A stretch of DNA of 64,000 bases from Bryobacterales bacterium. Its GTDB lineage: Bacteria > Acidobacteriota > Terriglobia > Bryobacterales > Bryobacteraceae. Position 1 is the stretch's first letter; each line of letters begins with the position of its first letter. Shown here piece by piece: positions 44,287-54,038 of the stretch. The position numbers were made by a program, and so were the translations under genes. The notes below the pieces were generated by a model, which had not been told where the DNA came from, made no database searches, and saw nothing but the letters and a program-made list of their open reading frames with translations. The DNA is taken from positions 1-64,000 of the forward strand of contig JADZGD010000020.1 in NCBI GenBank assembly GCA_020854055.1, read 5' to 3'.

Positions 44287-46374
44287 ATGTCTGACCTGGT
44301 TCACCTGACGATTGACGGAAAGCCGATCGAAGCACCGGCGGGAACGCTGCTGATCGATGCGGTTCGCAAGTACGGCATCGAAATTCCCGCCTTCTGCTAC
44401 TACGAAGGGCTGGCGCTTCAGGCGGCCTGCCGCATGTGCCTGGTTGAAGTGGAGAAGATGCCCAAGCTGCAGACCGCCTGTACCCTACCGGTGGCCGAAG
44501 GCATGGTGGTCCGCACCGAGACTCCCGTGGTGGCCGATGCGCGCAAGGCGATGCTGGAACTGGTGCTCACCAACCATCCGCTCGATTGCCCGGTTTGCGA
44601 CAAGGGCGGCGAGTGCGAACTCCAGGACATGACGTTCCGCTATGGCGCGGGCGAAGGGCGTTTCAACGAAACCAAGCAGCATATCGACGAAAAGCAGTGG
44701 AGCCCGGTGGTGTTTTTCGACCGGCCGCGCTGTATTCTCTGTTACCGCTGCGTCCGCATCTGCAATGAAGGCATGGGCGTGGCCGCGCTGGGCATCGCCA
44801 ACCGCGCCGTCACCAGCGAGATTATTCCCAACGAAGCGGATCACCTCAACTGCGATGAGTGCGGCATGTGCATCGACGTCTGCCCGGTGGGCGCGCTCAC
44901 CAGCGGACCTTACCGCTACAAGACCCGCCCGTGGGAAATGGATCATATCGCGACCATCTGCGCGCACTGCGCCGATGGCTGCAAGACGACGCTCGGCGTA
45001 CGGAACAACTCCATCATCCGGGCCAACAACCGTGACCATTCGGGCCTCAACGGCGACTTTCTGTGCGTCAAGGGCCGCTTCGCCTTCGACTACGGCGCCA
45101 GCCAAGAGCGGCTTCAGACGCCGCTCGCGCGCGTGGATGGCAAGCTGGAACCCATCTCCTGGACCCGGGCGCTGAAGACCATCGCGGCGAAGTTCGGCGA
45201 AGTGAGGCAGCGCGGCGGCGCGTTCGGCGTGATCGGCTCCAATCACACCACCAACGAAGAGAATTACTACCTGCAGAAGTTTGCCCGCCAGGGGCTGGGC
45301 ACCAACAACATCGACCATCACCGCACGGGCGACGTCATTACGCTGATTGATGCGCTGGCAGGCAAAGGCGGCCAACTGGCCACGGTGGAGGATATATACA
45401 ACGCCCCGGCGGTGGTGGTCCTCGGCTGCGATCTCTCCCACCAGCATCCGATGCTGGCCTACCAGTTGCGGGCGAACGTCCGCCATCACCAGGCGCAGAT
45501 TTATCCCATTACGCCGGGACCGGTGCGCGAAGATAATCAGGCCACCCGCAGCCTGCGGGTGGATAAGGGCGGCGAAGTGGAAGCGCTCGGCTCGCTGGCC
45601 GCCGAACTCAAGCAGGCCGGCGGCGTGGTGATTCTTTATGGCGACCCGGTCAAGGGCGATGCGGTCCGCAAGCTGGTGGATTTCGGCGAATCGCTGGGCG
45701 TCCCGGTGAAATACGTCGCGCTGGTGGATTACTCCAACTCGCGCGGCGCAATCGAAATGGGGCTGACGCCGGAACTGCTGCCGGGCATGACGCCATCGAA
45801 CACCGGCGGTATGCGCATCGGCCAGATGCTGGCCTCAACGGATCTTGATGTCCTGTGGGTGGTGGGCGCCAATCCGCTCAAGAACCGCGCCGCGCTGGCC
45901 GGTAAGCCCTTCCTGGTGGTGCAGGATCTGTTCCGCACCGAAACCGCGGAACAAGCCGACATTGTCCTGCCGGCCGGTTCGGCCTACGAAAAGAACGGGA
46001 CCGTGACCAACGTGTGCGGCCAGGTGCAGATGCTGAAGAAAGGCATCGGCGCGATGGGCACCAAGACCGACCTGGACATTTTCGCGCTGCTGGCCAAGGA
46101 GATGAAACTCGATCTTGGCCCCGCCACTCCGGATGCGCTGCTTGCCGAGATTCGCACAACGGTGAAGGGCTACGACGTTGTGCTGGCGGTGCTGGCAACG
46201 GGAGGCGCGGCGATGACCGGGGTGAATGGCCCGGTGGCGATCGATGTGCCGGTGGATGCCATTCATTCGGCCAACGACACGATGTACACTTCCGGCTCGA
46301 TCAGCCGCTACTCGAAGGCACTCACTTCGCTGATGGAGTACCCGGGTGAATTGTACTCGGGGAAATCGAAATGA
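44287..46374 (+). CDS. nuoG: NADH-quinone oxidoreductase subunit G
   Basis: A 695-residue 75-kDa-type subunit. The N-terminal ferredoxin-like domain (about residues 1-210) has the N1b ligands (FCYYEGLALQAACRMCLVE), the His-Cys N5 site (NHPLDCPVCDKGGEC) and the N4 ligands (CILCYRCVRIC and CDECGMCIDVCPVGAL). A further CAHCADGC with a later Cys near LCVKGRF gives the N7 cluster, present only in some bacteria. A molybdopterin-oxidoreductase-like fold follows. ATGA overlap joins it to nuoH. Confidence 0.96.
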   Translation: MSDLVHLTIDGKPIEAPAGTLLIDAVRKYGIEIPAFCYYEGLALQAACRMCLVEVEKMPKLQTACTLPVAEGMVVRTETPVVADARKAMLELVLTNHPLDCPVCDKGGECELQDMTFRYGAGEGRFNETKQHIDEKQWSPVVFFDRPRCILCYRCVRICNEGMGVAALGIANRAVTSEIIPNEADHLNCDECGMCIDVCPVGALTSGPYRYKTRPWEMDHIATICAHCADGCKTTLGVRNNSIIRANNRDHSGLNGDFLCVKGRFAFDYGASQERLQTPLARVDGKLEPISWTRALKTIAAKFGEVRQRGGAFGVIGSNHTTNEENYYLQKFARQGLGTNNIDHHRTGDVITLIDALAGKGGQLATVEDIYNAPAVVVLGCDLSHQHPMLAYQLRANVRHHQAQIYPITPGPVREDNQATRSLRVDKGGEVEALGSLAAELKQAGGVVILYGDPVKGDAVRKLVDFGESLGVPVKYVALVDYSNSRGAIEMGLTPELLPGMTPSNTGGMRIGQMLASTDLDVLWVVGANPLKNRAALAGKPFLVVQDLFRTETAEQADIVLPAGSAYEKNGTVTNVCGQVQMLKKGIGAMGTKTDLDIFALLAKEMKLDLGPATPDALLAEIRTTVKGYDVVLAVLATGGAAMTGVNGPVAIDVPVDAIHSANDTMYTSGSISRYSKALTSLMEYPGELYSGKSK

Positions 46375-47558
46375 ATTTCTACATTGTGAGCCTGATCAAG
46401 GCGGCGGTGGTGGCGGGCGCGCTGCTCACCACGCTGGCCTACCTGCAGTGGATCGAACGCAAAGTGCTGGCGCACGTGCAGTTGCGGTTGGGACCGTATC
46501 GCGTGGGCCCGCACGGCCTGTTGCAGCCGCTGGCCGACGTGATCAAACTGCTCACCAAGGAAGACCTCTACCCTCCCTACGTTTCCGGGTTCCTCTACTT
46601 TTTTGCGCCGTTTCTTGCCATCGCTCTCTCGCTGAGCGCGATCGCCGTGATTCCGTTTGGGCCGGAGATTACCGTGTTCGGCATCCGCACCCACATGCAG
46701 CTCACGGATCTGGATGTCGGCCTGCTCTATATCCTGGCGATCTCTTCCCTGGGCGTTTACGCGGTGGCCTTGGCGGGCTGGGCGTCCAACAACAAATATT
46801 CGTTGCTCGGCGGTCTGCGGGCCTCGGCCCAGATGATCAGCTATGAGCTTCCGATGGCGCTGGCGCTGGCCGCGCCGCTGCTGCTGTTGAATACGTTGAG
46901 CCTGCGGGGGATGGTGGATGGCCAGGCAGGCTACTACCTCGGCATTCTGCCGCGCTGGAGCATATTTCAGGGTCCCTGGCCGCAGATTTTCGGATTTGTA
47001 CTGTTTCTGATTGCCGGTTTTGCTGAAACCAACCGCCTGCCGTTCGATCTGCCTGAAGCCGAGAGCGAACTGGTCGCGGGCTTCCACACCGAATACAGCA
47101 GCATGAAGTTCGCGGCCTTTTTCATGGCCGAATACTGCAATATGATTACGCTGACCTCGGTGGCCGCGCTGTTGTTTCTGGGCGGGTGGCATCCGTTGTT
47201 TCCGGCGGCTTACGGCTCCGATTATGTAGCTCCGCTGCTGTTCGCCGGCGGCGCGGTGATGTGTTTTTACCACGGCCTGAATCCTGCCCGGCGCCGCGAC
47301 CGCTACACGCTGCCGGTGTTCGGAGTCGTGTTTTTGGCGGTGGCCGCGGCATTGCTGTTCCCGCCGCTCAAGCCGGTGCTGATCCCGCTGTTCTGGTTCG
47401 CCGCCAAGGTGCTTGGGTTGCTTTTTGTTTTCATTTGGGTTCGCGGTACGCTTCCGCGATTCCGTTATGACCAACTGATGCGATTTGCCTGGGGCGTCCT
47501 GTTCCCGGTAGCGATGCTCAATCTGCTCGTCACCGGCGTCCTGGTGGCCCTGTTCTGA
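46371..47558 (+). CDS. nuoH: NADH-quinone oxidoreductase subunit H
   Basis: A 395-residue membrane subunit with about eight to nine helices, forming the entry to the quinone channel. [19 protein letters not shown] and [20 protein letters not shown] are the N-terminal signatures. [26 protein letters not shown] is the conserved loop, quoted here in parts as [14 protein letters not shown] and [10 protein letters not shown]. Elsewhere nuoI follows nuoH; here nuoJ begins nine bases later. Confidence 0.96.
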   Translation: MNFYIVSLIKAAVVAGALLTTLAYLQWIERKVLAHVQLRLGPYRVGPHGLLQPLADVIKLLTKEDLYPPYVSGFLYFFAPFLAIALSLSAIAVIPFGPEITVFGIRTHMQLTDLDVGLLYILAISSLGVYAVALAGWASNNKYSLLGGLRASAQMISYELPMALALAAPLLLLNTLSLRGMVDGQAGYYLGILPRWSIFQGPWPQIFGFVLFLIAGFAETNRLPFDLPEAESELVAGFHTEYSSMKFAAFFMAEYCNMITLTSVAALLFLGGWHPLFPAAYGSDYVAPLLFAGGAVMCFYHGLNPARRRDRYTLPVFGVVFLAVAAALLFPPLKPVLIPLFWFAAKVLGLLFVFIWVRGTLPRFRYDQLMRFAWGVLFPVAMLNLLVTGVLVALF

Positions 47559-47567
47559 CGACTGGAA

Positions 47568-48071
47568 ATGGACGTTATCCTGTTTCTTCTGTTTGCCGCC
47601 ATCGCCGTTGCGTGCGGCGTCAACCTGGTGGTTCAAAAGCACCCCATAGCCAGCGCCCTGTCGCTGGTGGGCGTGATGGGCTCGCTGGCCGTTCTCTACC
47701 TGCTGCTGGGCGCTGAATTCATCGCCGCGGCCCAGGTGATTGTCTATGCCGGCGCCATCATGGTGCTGTTCTTATTCGTGATTATGCTGCTCAACGCCGG
47801 CGGCGAACCGAAGACGCCGGGCAAGTCCCGCATGGCAGGACTGCTGGGGATTCCGCTGATGGCCGTGCTGCTTGGCCTGCTCAGCTACCTGGTACAGCGG
47901 GCGTTGCCCAAACCGGCGGGCGTCACCTTCGGCGCATTCACCGGCGGCAAGCCGTATGACGTCGGCAAGGCGATCTTCACCGAGTACATGCTGCCCTTTG
48001 AGATCACCTCGGTGCTGATTCTGATCGCGATCCTGGGCGCCATCGTGCTGGCTCGCAAGGAGATCGACTAA
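47568..48071 (+). CDS. nuoJ: NADH-quinone oxidoreductase subunit J
   Basis: A 167-residue membrane subunit with five helices. The third helix region [19 protein letters not shown] carries the family's conserved YAGAIMVLF motif and the pi-bulge helix. The C-terminal [12 protein letters not shown] closes it. It couples quinone chemistry to proton channels. Coding begins nine bases after nuoH and ends one base before nuoK. Confidence 0.95.
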   Translation: MDVILFLLFAAIAVACGVNLVVQKHPIASALSLVGVMGSLAVLYLLLGAEFIAAAQVIVYAGAIMVLFLFVIMLLNAGGEPKTPGKSRMAGLLGIPLMAVLLGLLSYLVQRALPKPAGVTFGAFTGGKPYDVGKAIFTEYMLPFEITSVLILIAILGAIVLARKEID

Positions 48072-48072
48072 C

Positions 48073-48387
48073 ATGACGATGACCTCGGTTCCCCTTTCCT
48101 GGTACCTGATCCTCAGCGCCGTTCTGTTCACGCTGGGCGTGGCGGGCTTCCTGTTCCGGCGTAACATCATCACCGTGTTCATGTCGATTGAGTTGATGCT
48201 CAATGCGGTCAATCTGAGCTTTGTCGCCTTCTCCTACCAGTGGCGCCAGGTTGATGGACACGTCTACACGTTTTTCGTGATGGTGGTGGCGGCAGCCGAG
48301 GCGGCCGTCGGCCTGGCAATCATTCTCACGGTCTTCAAGAACCGGGCGACGCTGCAAATCGATGACGTCGACTCGATGAAAAACTAG
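48073..48387 (+). CDS. nuoK: NADH-quinone oxidoreductase subunit K
   Basis: A 104-residue three-helix subunit. The conserved membrane glutamate lies in [19 protein letters not shown], and a second acidic residue lies in [13 protein letters not shown]. Both are needed for proton coupling in studied complexes. The start is ATG at 48073, one base after the nuoJ stop. The N-terminus ([11 protein letters not shown]) is slightly longer than in E. coli. Confidence 0.96.
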   Translation: MTMTSVPLSWYLILSAVLFTLGVAGFLFRRNIITVFMSIELMLNAVNLSFVAFSYQWRQVDGHVYTFFVMVVAAAEAAVGLAIILTVFKNRATLQIDDVDSMKN

Positions 48388-48396
48388 TTCAAACCA

Positions 48397-50250
48397 ATGC
48401 AGCTACTCTGGCTCATACCGATTCTTCCCCTGGCCGGCTTCGCGGTGAACGGGCTCTTCGGGCGAAAGATGCCGAAAAGCATGATCACCCTGGTGGCTGT
48501 CGGCAGCGTACTCTTATCGTTCGCCTGGGCCGTCAAGACCCTGCTTGCGCTCCAGCCGCTCAACCAGCCTTACGTGGAACGCTACTTCACCTGGTTTTCC
48601 AGCGGTTCGCTGAACGTCGGCTTCGACCTGATGGTGGACCGCCTGACGGCCGTGATGCTGCTGGTGGTGACCGGCGTCGGTTCCCTCATCCACATCTATT
48701 CGATCGGCTACATGCACGCCGAAGACGGTTATTACCGCTTCTTCGCCTTCCTCAACCTGTTCATGTTCTTCATGTTGACGCTGGTGATGGGTGCGAACTT
48801 CCTGGTGCTGTTCGTCGGCTGGGAAGGTGTCGGCCTGTGCAGTTACCTGCTGATCGGCTACTACTTCGTGCGCGACTATGCGGCCGATGCCGGCAAGAAG
48901 GCGTTTATCGTCAACCGCATCGGTGATTTCGGCTTCTCTCTGGCGATGTTCCTGATCTTCGCCATGTTCGGTTCGCTGGACTTTGGCCGGGTGTTTGCCG
49001 CGGCAGCCTCCAAGCCGGTGGAATCGGCCGGCGGGGCGCTGACGCTCATTTGCTTTCTGTTGCTGCTGGGCGCCACCGGAAAATCGGCCCAGATTCCGCT
49101 CTATGTCTGGCTGCCGGATGCCATGGCCGGGCCAACCCCGGTTTCCGCGCTCATCCACGCGGCCACCATGGTTACGGCCGGCGTGTATATGACCGCGCGG
49201 TCGGCCGCTTTGTTTCTGAAAGCTCCCATGGCGATGGATGCGGTCGCCATCATCGGCATTGTCACCGCCTTCATGGCCGCAACCATCGGCCTGACGCAGT
49301 TCGATATTAAGAAGGTCTTTGCCTACTCCACCGTTTCGCAACTCGGTTACATGTTCGTGGGCGTTGGCGTGGGCGCGTTCGATGCCGGCATCTTTCACGT
49401 GATGACGCACGCCTTCTTCAAGGCGCTGCTGTTTTTGGGAGCCGGGGCGGTGATCCACGGCCTGCACGATGAGCAGGATATGCGCAACATGGGCGGCCTC
49501 AGAAAACACATGCCCATCGCCTGCTGGACGCTGTTTATCGCCAGCCTGGCGATTGCCGGCGTGCCTGGATTTTCCGGCTACTTCAGCAAGGACGAAATTT
49601 TGATCGCCGCTCATGGCCGCTCGCCCATGCTCTACTGGCTGGGGGTGATCACCGCCGGAATGACCGCTTTTTATGTCTTCCGCGCCTGGTTCATGACCTT
49701 CCTGGGGCGCTATCGCGGCCAAGCCCACCCGCATGAATCGCCGCTGGTGATGACGGTGCCGTTGATGGTGCTGGCGGCGCTTTCGGCCGGCGGCGGCTTC
49801 ATCCCGGTGCCGCACATTCTGGCGGCGGTCTTGCCAGCGGCGCACGCGGGCCATCACGATCCTTCGCTGGCGATCATCGCCGCGGCCGCCGGCTTGATCG
49901 GCATCGGCCTTGCCTACCTCTTCTATGTGGTGAAGCCGGGACTGCCCGGCGCGGTAGCCAACGGATTGGGCGGGCTCTACCGCCTGGTCTGCAACAAGTA
50001 TTACGTCGACGAGATTTATGACCACACCGTGGTTCAGCCGATCAAGAGCGGCTCGGAAACCCTGCTGTGGAAGGTAACCGACGTCGGCCTGGTGGATGGA
50101 ATCGTAAATGGGCTGGGGCGTCTGTCGGCGTCTGTTGGGGGCGGATTGAGAACCATGCAATCGGGCAACATCCGAAGCTACGCCGCCTGGGTGGTGTTCG
50201 GCTCGTTACTGGTGTTGGTCTTCATCGGAATGGCGGGAGGCGCGCGATGA
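48397..50250 (+). CDS. nuoL: NADH-quinone oxidoreductase subunit L
   Basis: A 617-residue antiporter-like subunit with about 15-16 helices. Signatures are LFVGWEGVGLCSYLLIGYY, PLYVWLPDAMAGPTPVSALIH and AATMVTAGVYM. The C-terminal lateral helix and last helix are present (ending VVFGSLLVLVFIGMAGGAR). It forms the distal proton channel. The nuoM start (ATG 50247) overlaps its stop by four bases. Length is normal for the family. Confidence 0.96.
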   Translation: MQLLWLIPILPLAGFAVNGLFGRKMPKSMITLVAVGSVLLSFAWAVKTLLALQPLNQPYVERYFTWFSSGSLNVGFDLMVDRLTAVMLLVVTGVGSLIHIYSIGYMHAEDGYYRFFAFLNLFMFFMLTLVMGANFLVLFVGWEGVGLCSYLLIGYYFVRDYAADAGKKAFIVNRIGDFGFSLAMFLIFAMFGSLDFGRVFAAAASKPVESAGGALTLICFLLLLGATGKSAQIPLYVWLPDAMAGPTPVSALIHAATMVTAGVYMTARSAALFLKAPMAMDAVAIIGIVTAFMAATIGLTQFDIKKVFAYSTVSQLGYMFVGVGVGAFDAGIFHVMTHAFFKALLFLGAGAVIHGLHDEQDMRNMGGLRKHMPIACWTLFIASLAIAGVPGFSGYFSKDEILIAAHGRSPMLYWLGVITAGMTAFYVFRAWFMTFLGRYRGQAHPHESPLVMTVPLMVLAALSAGGGFIPVPHILAAVLPAAHAGHHDPSLAIIAAAAGLIGIGLAYLFYVVKPGLPGAVANGLGGLYRLVCNKYYVDEIYDHTVVQPIKSGSETLLWKVTDVGLVDGIVNGLGRLSASVGGGLRTMQSGNIRSYAAWVVFGSLLVLVFIGMAGGAR

Positions 50251-51803
50251 ACCTGTTGAACATTGTTTTGGCTCTCCCCGCCGCCGGGTTTCTAATCGGT
50301 TTGCTGTTGCCCAAGGGCAACGCCGGCGTGGCCCGCACCTTTGCGCTCATCGTCTCGCTGGTCACGTTCATCGCTTCACTGGGACTGCTTGCCCCGGTGA
50401 TGGCCAATCACGCGGCCATGCAATGGGTGACCGATGTTCCCTGGATCGCCTCTCCCAATATCCACTATCACGTGGGACTGGATGGGATCAGCGTGTGGCT
50501 GGTGATTCTAACTACCCTGTTGACACCCATCTGCGTACTGCTCAGTTGGAACTACATCCGGCAGCGGCCCAAGGAGTTTTACATCTTCCTGCTGCTTTTG
50601 GAATTCGGGCTGGCGGGTGTTTTCTGCGCGCTCGACTTGTTCCTGTTCTACGTTTTCTGGGAAGTTTCGCTGGTGCCGATGTACTTCCTGATCGGCATCT
50701 GGGGCTACGACCGGCGCATCTATGCCGCGGTGAAGTTCTTTATTTACACCATGACCGGCTCGGTACTGATGCTGGCGGCGATGATCTATATCTACGGTCG
50801 CGCGGGCACGTTCGATTACCCGGCAATTGTCGGGATGCTCAACTCGGGAAGCCTGCGCTTTGGATCAGCCGAGCAGTTGCCGCTGTTTCTGGCTTTCTTT
50901 CTGGCTTTTGCCATCAAGGTTCCCCTCTTCCCGCTGCACACCTGGCTGCCCGATGCGCACGGTGAAGCGCCGACCGCCGGTTCCATCATGCTGGCCGCGG
51001 TGATGCTGAAGATGGGCTGCTACGGCTTGATTCGCTTCTGCCTGCCACTGTTTCCGAACGCGGCCCGGCAATCGGGTAACTGGATTATTACGCTGGCGAT
51101 CATCGGAATCATCTACGGCGCGCTGGTGGCCATGGTGCAGCCGAACATGAAGCGTCTGGTGGCCTACTCCTCGGTGAGCCATTTGGGCTTCGTTGTGCTG
51201 GGCATCTTCAGCTTCAGCCAGCAGGGCGCCGATGGCGCGGTCTATCAGATGCTGAACCACGGCATCTCGACCGGCGCGCTGTTCGCCCTGGTGGGATTGC
51301 TGCACGAGCGGGGGCACACTCTGGAAATCAAGCACTACGGCGGCGTGGCCACGGCCGCCCCCTGGCTGGCCGTGGCGTTCATGATCACCTCGCTTGCCAG
51401 CATCGGCCTGCCGTCGCTCAACAACTTCGTGGGTGAGTTTCTGGTGTTGCAAGGCGCCGCGCTCAGTTACTTCCCCTGGGCCGTGTGGGCCGCTATCGGC
51501 GTGATCCTGTCGGCCGTGTACATGCTCTGGTTCTATCAGCGCCTGTTCTTCGGCAAGATGCCGGAGGCGGTGAAGACCCACGTCTACGATCTCAAAGCGC
51601 GCGAGTGGCTGGCCATTGTGCCGCTGATCGTAATGATGGTCTGGATGGGGACCGCTGCCCAGACCTTCCTGCCCAGCATCACCGCGGTAAATGCCCGCAT
51701 TCTCGAACAAAGCAAGGCCAACGTCGAGTTCCAAGTGAAATTACGAAACGAACCCAATCGGGCAGAGGCTTCCGTGGAGCCGGAGAGTATTCATGTTCGC
51801 TAA
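50247..51803 (+). CDS. nuoM: NADH-quinone oxidoreductase subunit M
   Basis: A 518-residue antiporter-like subunit with about 14 helices, starting MNLLNIVLALPAAGFLIGLL. PLHTWLPDAHGEAPTAGS and LAAVMLKMGCYGLIR are signatures, and YFLIGIWGYDRR is typical. The open frame extends upstream into nuoL, but ATGA at 50247-50250 gives the natural coupled start. Its last 11 bases overlap nuoN. Confidence 0.96.
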   Translation: MNLLNIVLALPAAGFLIGLLLPKGNAGVARTFALIVSLVTFIASLGLLAPVMANHAAMQWVTDVPWIASPNIHYHVGLDGISVWLVILTTLLTPICVLLSWNYIRQRPKEFYIFLLLLEFGLAGVFCALDLFLFYVFWEVSLVPMYFLIGIWGYDRRIYAAVKFFIYTMTGSVLMLAAMIYIYGRAGTFDYPAIVGMLNSGSLRFGSAEQLPLFLAFFLAFAIKVPLFPLHTWLPDAHGEAPTAGSIMLAAVMLKMGCYGLIRFCLPLFPNAARQSGNWIITLAIIGIIYGALVAMVQPNMKRLVAYSSVSHLGFVVLGIFSFSQQGADGAVYQMLNHGISTGALFALVGLLHERGHTLEIKHYGGVATAAPWLAVAFMITSLASIGLPSLNNFVGEFLVLQGAALSYFPWAVWAAIGVILSAVYMLWFYQRLFFGKMPEAVKTHVYDLKAREWLAIVPLIVMMVWMGTAAQTFLPSITAVNARILEQSKANVEFQVKLRNEPNRAEASVEPESIHVR

Positions 51804-53262
51804 CTACCTGCCTACCGGGGCTGAGTACTTCCGGCTGTTGCCGGAGATGATCCTGACCGCCGCGGGCACCCTGATCATGGTGCTGGAGCCGCTGACCGGT
51901 TACCGAAGGAAGCGGTTTCTTGGTCATCTGGCGCTGGCCGGCCTGCTGGCCGCGCTGTGGGCGGCGGTCGTTGCCTATTCCAGTCCCGGACCGGCATTCA
52001 ACCGGCTGATCGTGGTGGATGGTTTCGCCACCTTCTTCCGGGTGCTGGTAATTGTCGTCGGTATTCTGACGGTACTGTCTTGCTGGGATTTTCTCGCCCG
52101 GCATAAGGCCGAATCGGGAGAGTTCTATTCGCTGATTCTGTTCAGCGTGGTCGGGCAGTGCGTGATGGTCAGCGCCAACGAACTGATCACGTTGTTTATC
52201 GGGCTGGAGGTCTCCTCGATCGCCACCTATGTGCTGGCCGGCTACCTGCGGGACGACAAACGGGCCAACGAAGCGGCGCTGAAGTATTTCCTGCTCGGCT
52301 CGTTTGCCACCGCGTTCCTGCTATACGGGGTCGCCTGGATTTATGGCGTCACCGGAACGACGAACCTGGTAGACATTCGCCAGATTCTGGAGAGCCGCGA
52401 CGTGATCCACCCGATTCTGGCCGTAAGCACGGCGGCGGCATTGATGTTTGTCGGATTCGCTTTCAAAGTCTCGGCGGCCCCGTTCCAGATCTGGGCGCCG
52501 GATGTTTACCAGGGCGCTCCAACGCCGGTGGCGGCCTTCATGTCGGCCGGACCTAAGGCCGCTGGTTTCGCCATCCTGCTGCGCGTCTACCTGACGGCGT
52601 TCGGTCCGATCGACCAATCCTGGGTGCCGTTTGTCTGGACCTGCGCGCTGGCGACGATGGTCATCGGCAACTTCGCCGCGCTCGCCCAGAATAATGTGAA
52701 GCGCCTGCTGGCCTACAGCTCCATCGCCCATGCCGGGTACATCATGGTGGCGGTGGCCACCGGGACGGCGCCGGGGGCGGCGGCGGCCATGTTCTACCTG
52801 GCGGCATATGCGTTCATGAATGTGGGCGCTTTCGTGGTGGTCTCGCACATCTCCGGGCGCGGGGAGCGGAAGGTGAATATTGACGACCTGGCCGGACTCT
52901 CCAGCCGCCAGCCGCTGACTGCGGCGCTATTCTCGGTTTTTCTGCTGAGCCTGATCGGGGTTCCGCTAACCGGCGGTTTTTTTGGTAAGTTCTACATCTT
53001 CAAAGCGGCGATCGATTCGCAACTTTACTGGCTGACGATTTTGGGCCTGCTGACCAGCGCCGTGGCGGCGTATTACTATCTGCGTTTGATCGTGGTGATG
53101 TATATGCGGCCCGCCGTGGACGGCGAAGAGGAGCTGCCGCCGCTAGGCGGCGGATTGAAGACCGCGCTGTGGGCATCGGCACTGGGAACGCTGGCGTTGG
53201 GGATCTTCCCCTCGGCGGTGTTGAACTTCGCCGGGGCCTCCGGGGCGATGCTGGTTCGGTAG
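51793..53262 (+). CDS. nuoN: NADH-quinone oxidoreductase subunit N
   Basis: A 489-residue antiporter-like subunit with about 14 helices. Signatures are LFIGLEVSSIATYVLAGY, APFQIWAPDVYQGAPTPVAA and LLAYSSIAHAGYIMV. SLIGVPLTGGFFGKFYIFKA is the conserved helix 12 region. It ends the operon; the next gene is convergent after a 7-base gap, with no terminator hairpin visible. Confidence 0.96.
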   Translation: MFANYLPTGAEYFRLLPEMILTAAGTLIMVLEPLTGYRRKRFLGHLALAGLLAALWAAVVAYSSPGPAFNRLIVVDGFATFFRVLVIVVGILTVLSCWDFLARHKAESGEFYSLILFSVVGQCVMVSANELITLFIGLEVSSIATYVLAGYLRDDKRANEAALKYFLLGSFATAFLLYGVAWIYGVTGTTNLVDIRQILESRDVIHPILAVSTAAALMFVGFAFKVSAAPFQIWAPDVYQGAPTPVAAFMSAGPKAAGFAILLRVYLTAFGPIDQSWVPFVWTCALATMVIGNFAALAQNNVKRLLAYSSIAHAGYIMVAVATGTAPGAAAAMFYLAAYAFMNVGAFVVVSHISGRGERKVNIDDLAGLSSRQPLTAALFSVFLLSLIGVPLTGGFFGKFYIFKAAIDSQLYWLTILGLLTSAVAAYYYLRLIVVMYMRPAVDGEEELPPLGGGLKTALWASALGTLALGIFPSAVLNFAGASGAMLVR

Positions 53263-53269
53263 CGGAGCG

Positions 53270-53515
53270 TCAGCCCAACTCGTCTAACAGTGTCCGCGTC
53301 ATCTGGTCGCCGGCTTCAGCGGCTTTGACGTTCGCTTTGAAGCTCTGCCGGGCAACCAGAAGGGCTACCATTTCCTGGCTCAGATCGAGTGTATCGGTTT
53401 CGGGCGCCTGGATGTCCAGGGGCGCGCGGGCGATCTTTGCCGCCGCATTGTTCAGCATGCCGGCGGCACGGTTCATACCTTCCAACGCCAAATTAGAGAT
53501 CTGCACGTATCTCAT
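53270..53515 (-). CDS. Small protein resembling flagellar rod/hook C-terminal domain
   Basis: An 81-residue protein. The C-terminal half, DLSQEMVALLVARQSFKAN followed by VKAAEAGDQMTRTLLDEL, matches the Flg_bbr_C pattern (V-L-EM-x-L-x-AQR-Y-AN) of FlgC, FlgB and FlgE. The N-terminal part (LALEGMNRAAGMLNNAAAKIA) resembles the FlgB/FlgC start helix. It lacks the middle of a rod protein and no other flagellar gene is in the window. It may be a domesticated or reduced homologue. Confidence 0.6.
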   Translation of the reverse strand: MRYVQISNLALEGMNRAAGMLNNAAAKIARAPLDIQAPETDTLDLSQEMVALLVARQSFKANVKAAEAGDQMTRTLLDELG

Positions 53516-53573
53516 ATCGGCTCAACAGCCCGCAGGGTAGAATGATTTGGTACCCTGAATCGCGGAGGTTAGG

Positions 53574-53987
53574 ATGGCCCGTCGCGCGCATCAGTTTAGC
53601 TGGAAGTCCGCTTATGATACCGGCGTGGCCGGGATCGACCAGCAGCACCATAAGATTGTGGCGAGCATCAATTCGATCCATCGCGCAATCGCGCGCGGCG
53701 CTGACCAGCCCACGCTGCTATCGTTGATGGACGACTTCATCGGCGAGACCGTTCAGCACTTCACCGATGAGGAAGCGTTGATGAAGAGCGCCGGTTACGG
53801 CCAGATGGCGCCTCATCGTCTGGACCACACCCTGCTGCGAACCAGGATTCAGAACTTCCGGCGTGCTGCCGAATCGGAGCGCCACAGTGATCCGGGTGAG
53901 TTGCTGGCGTATGCGGAGGATTGGCTCGACCGCCATTTCCTCGGTGCGGACAAAACCTTCGCCGGCTATCTTCACAGCCGCCAGTGA
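53574..53987 (+). CDS. Bacteriohemerythrin
   Basis: A 137-residue four-helix di-iron protein. Iron ligands are visible: His in FSWKSAYDTGVAGIDQQHH, HFTDEEALM (His, Glu), APHRLDHTLL (His pair) and WLDRHFLGADK (His, Asp). It binds O2 reversibly and may act in oxygen sensing, storage or delivery to respiratory enzymes. It lies just past the complex I operon, on the same strand, but with the rod-like gene in between on the other strand. Confidence 0.93.
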   Translation: MARRAHQFSWKSAYDTGVAGIDQQHHKIVASINSIHRAIARGADQPTLLSLMDDFIGETVQHFTDEEALMKSAGYGQMAPHRLDHTLLRTRIQNFRRAAESERHSDPGELLAYAEDWLDRHFLGADKTFAGYLHSRQ

Positions 53988-54038
53988 ACGCTGCGGCGCG
54001 CGAATGGCTCCCGCCACGGGTTGGCTATACTGGGGGCG

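Noticed and set aside
47559..47567. Space between nuoH and nuoJ examined for nuoI
   Set aside because: Only nine bases; no 2x[4Fe-4S] ferredoxin motif anywhere nearby.
48514..50160. 548-codon minus-strand open frame opposite nuoL
   Set aside because: Its composition is His/Gln/Arg-rich and it lies entirely antisense to a clearly conserved complex I subunit.
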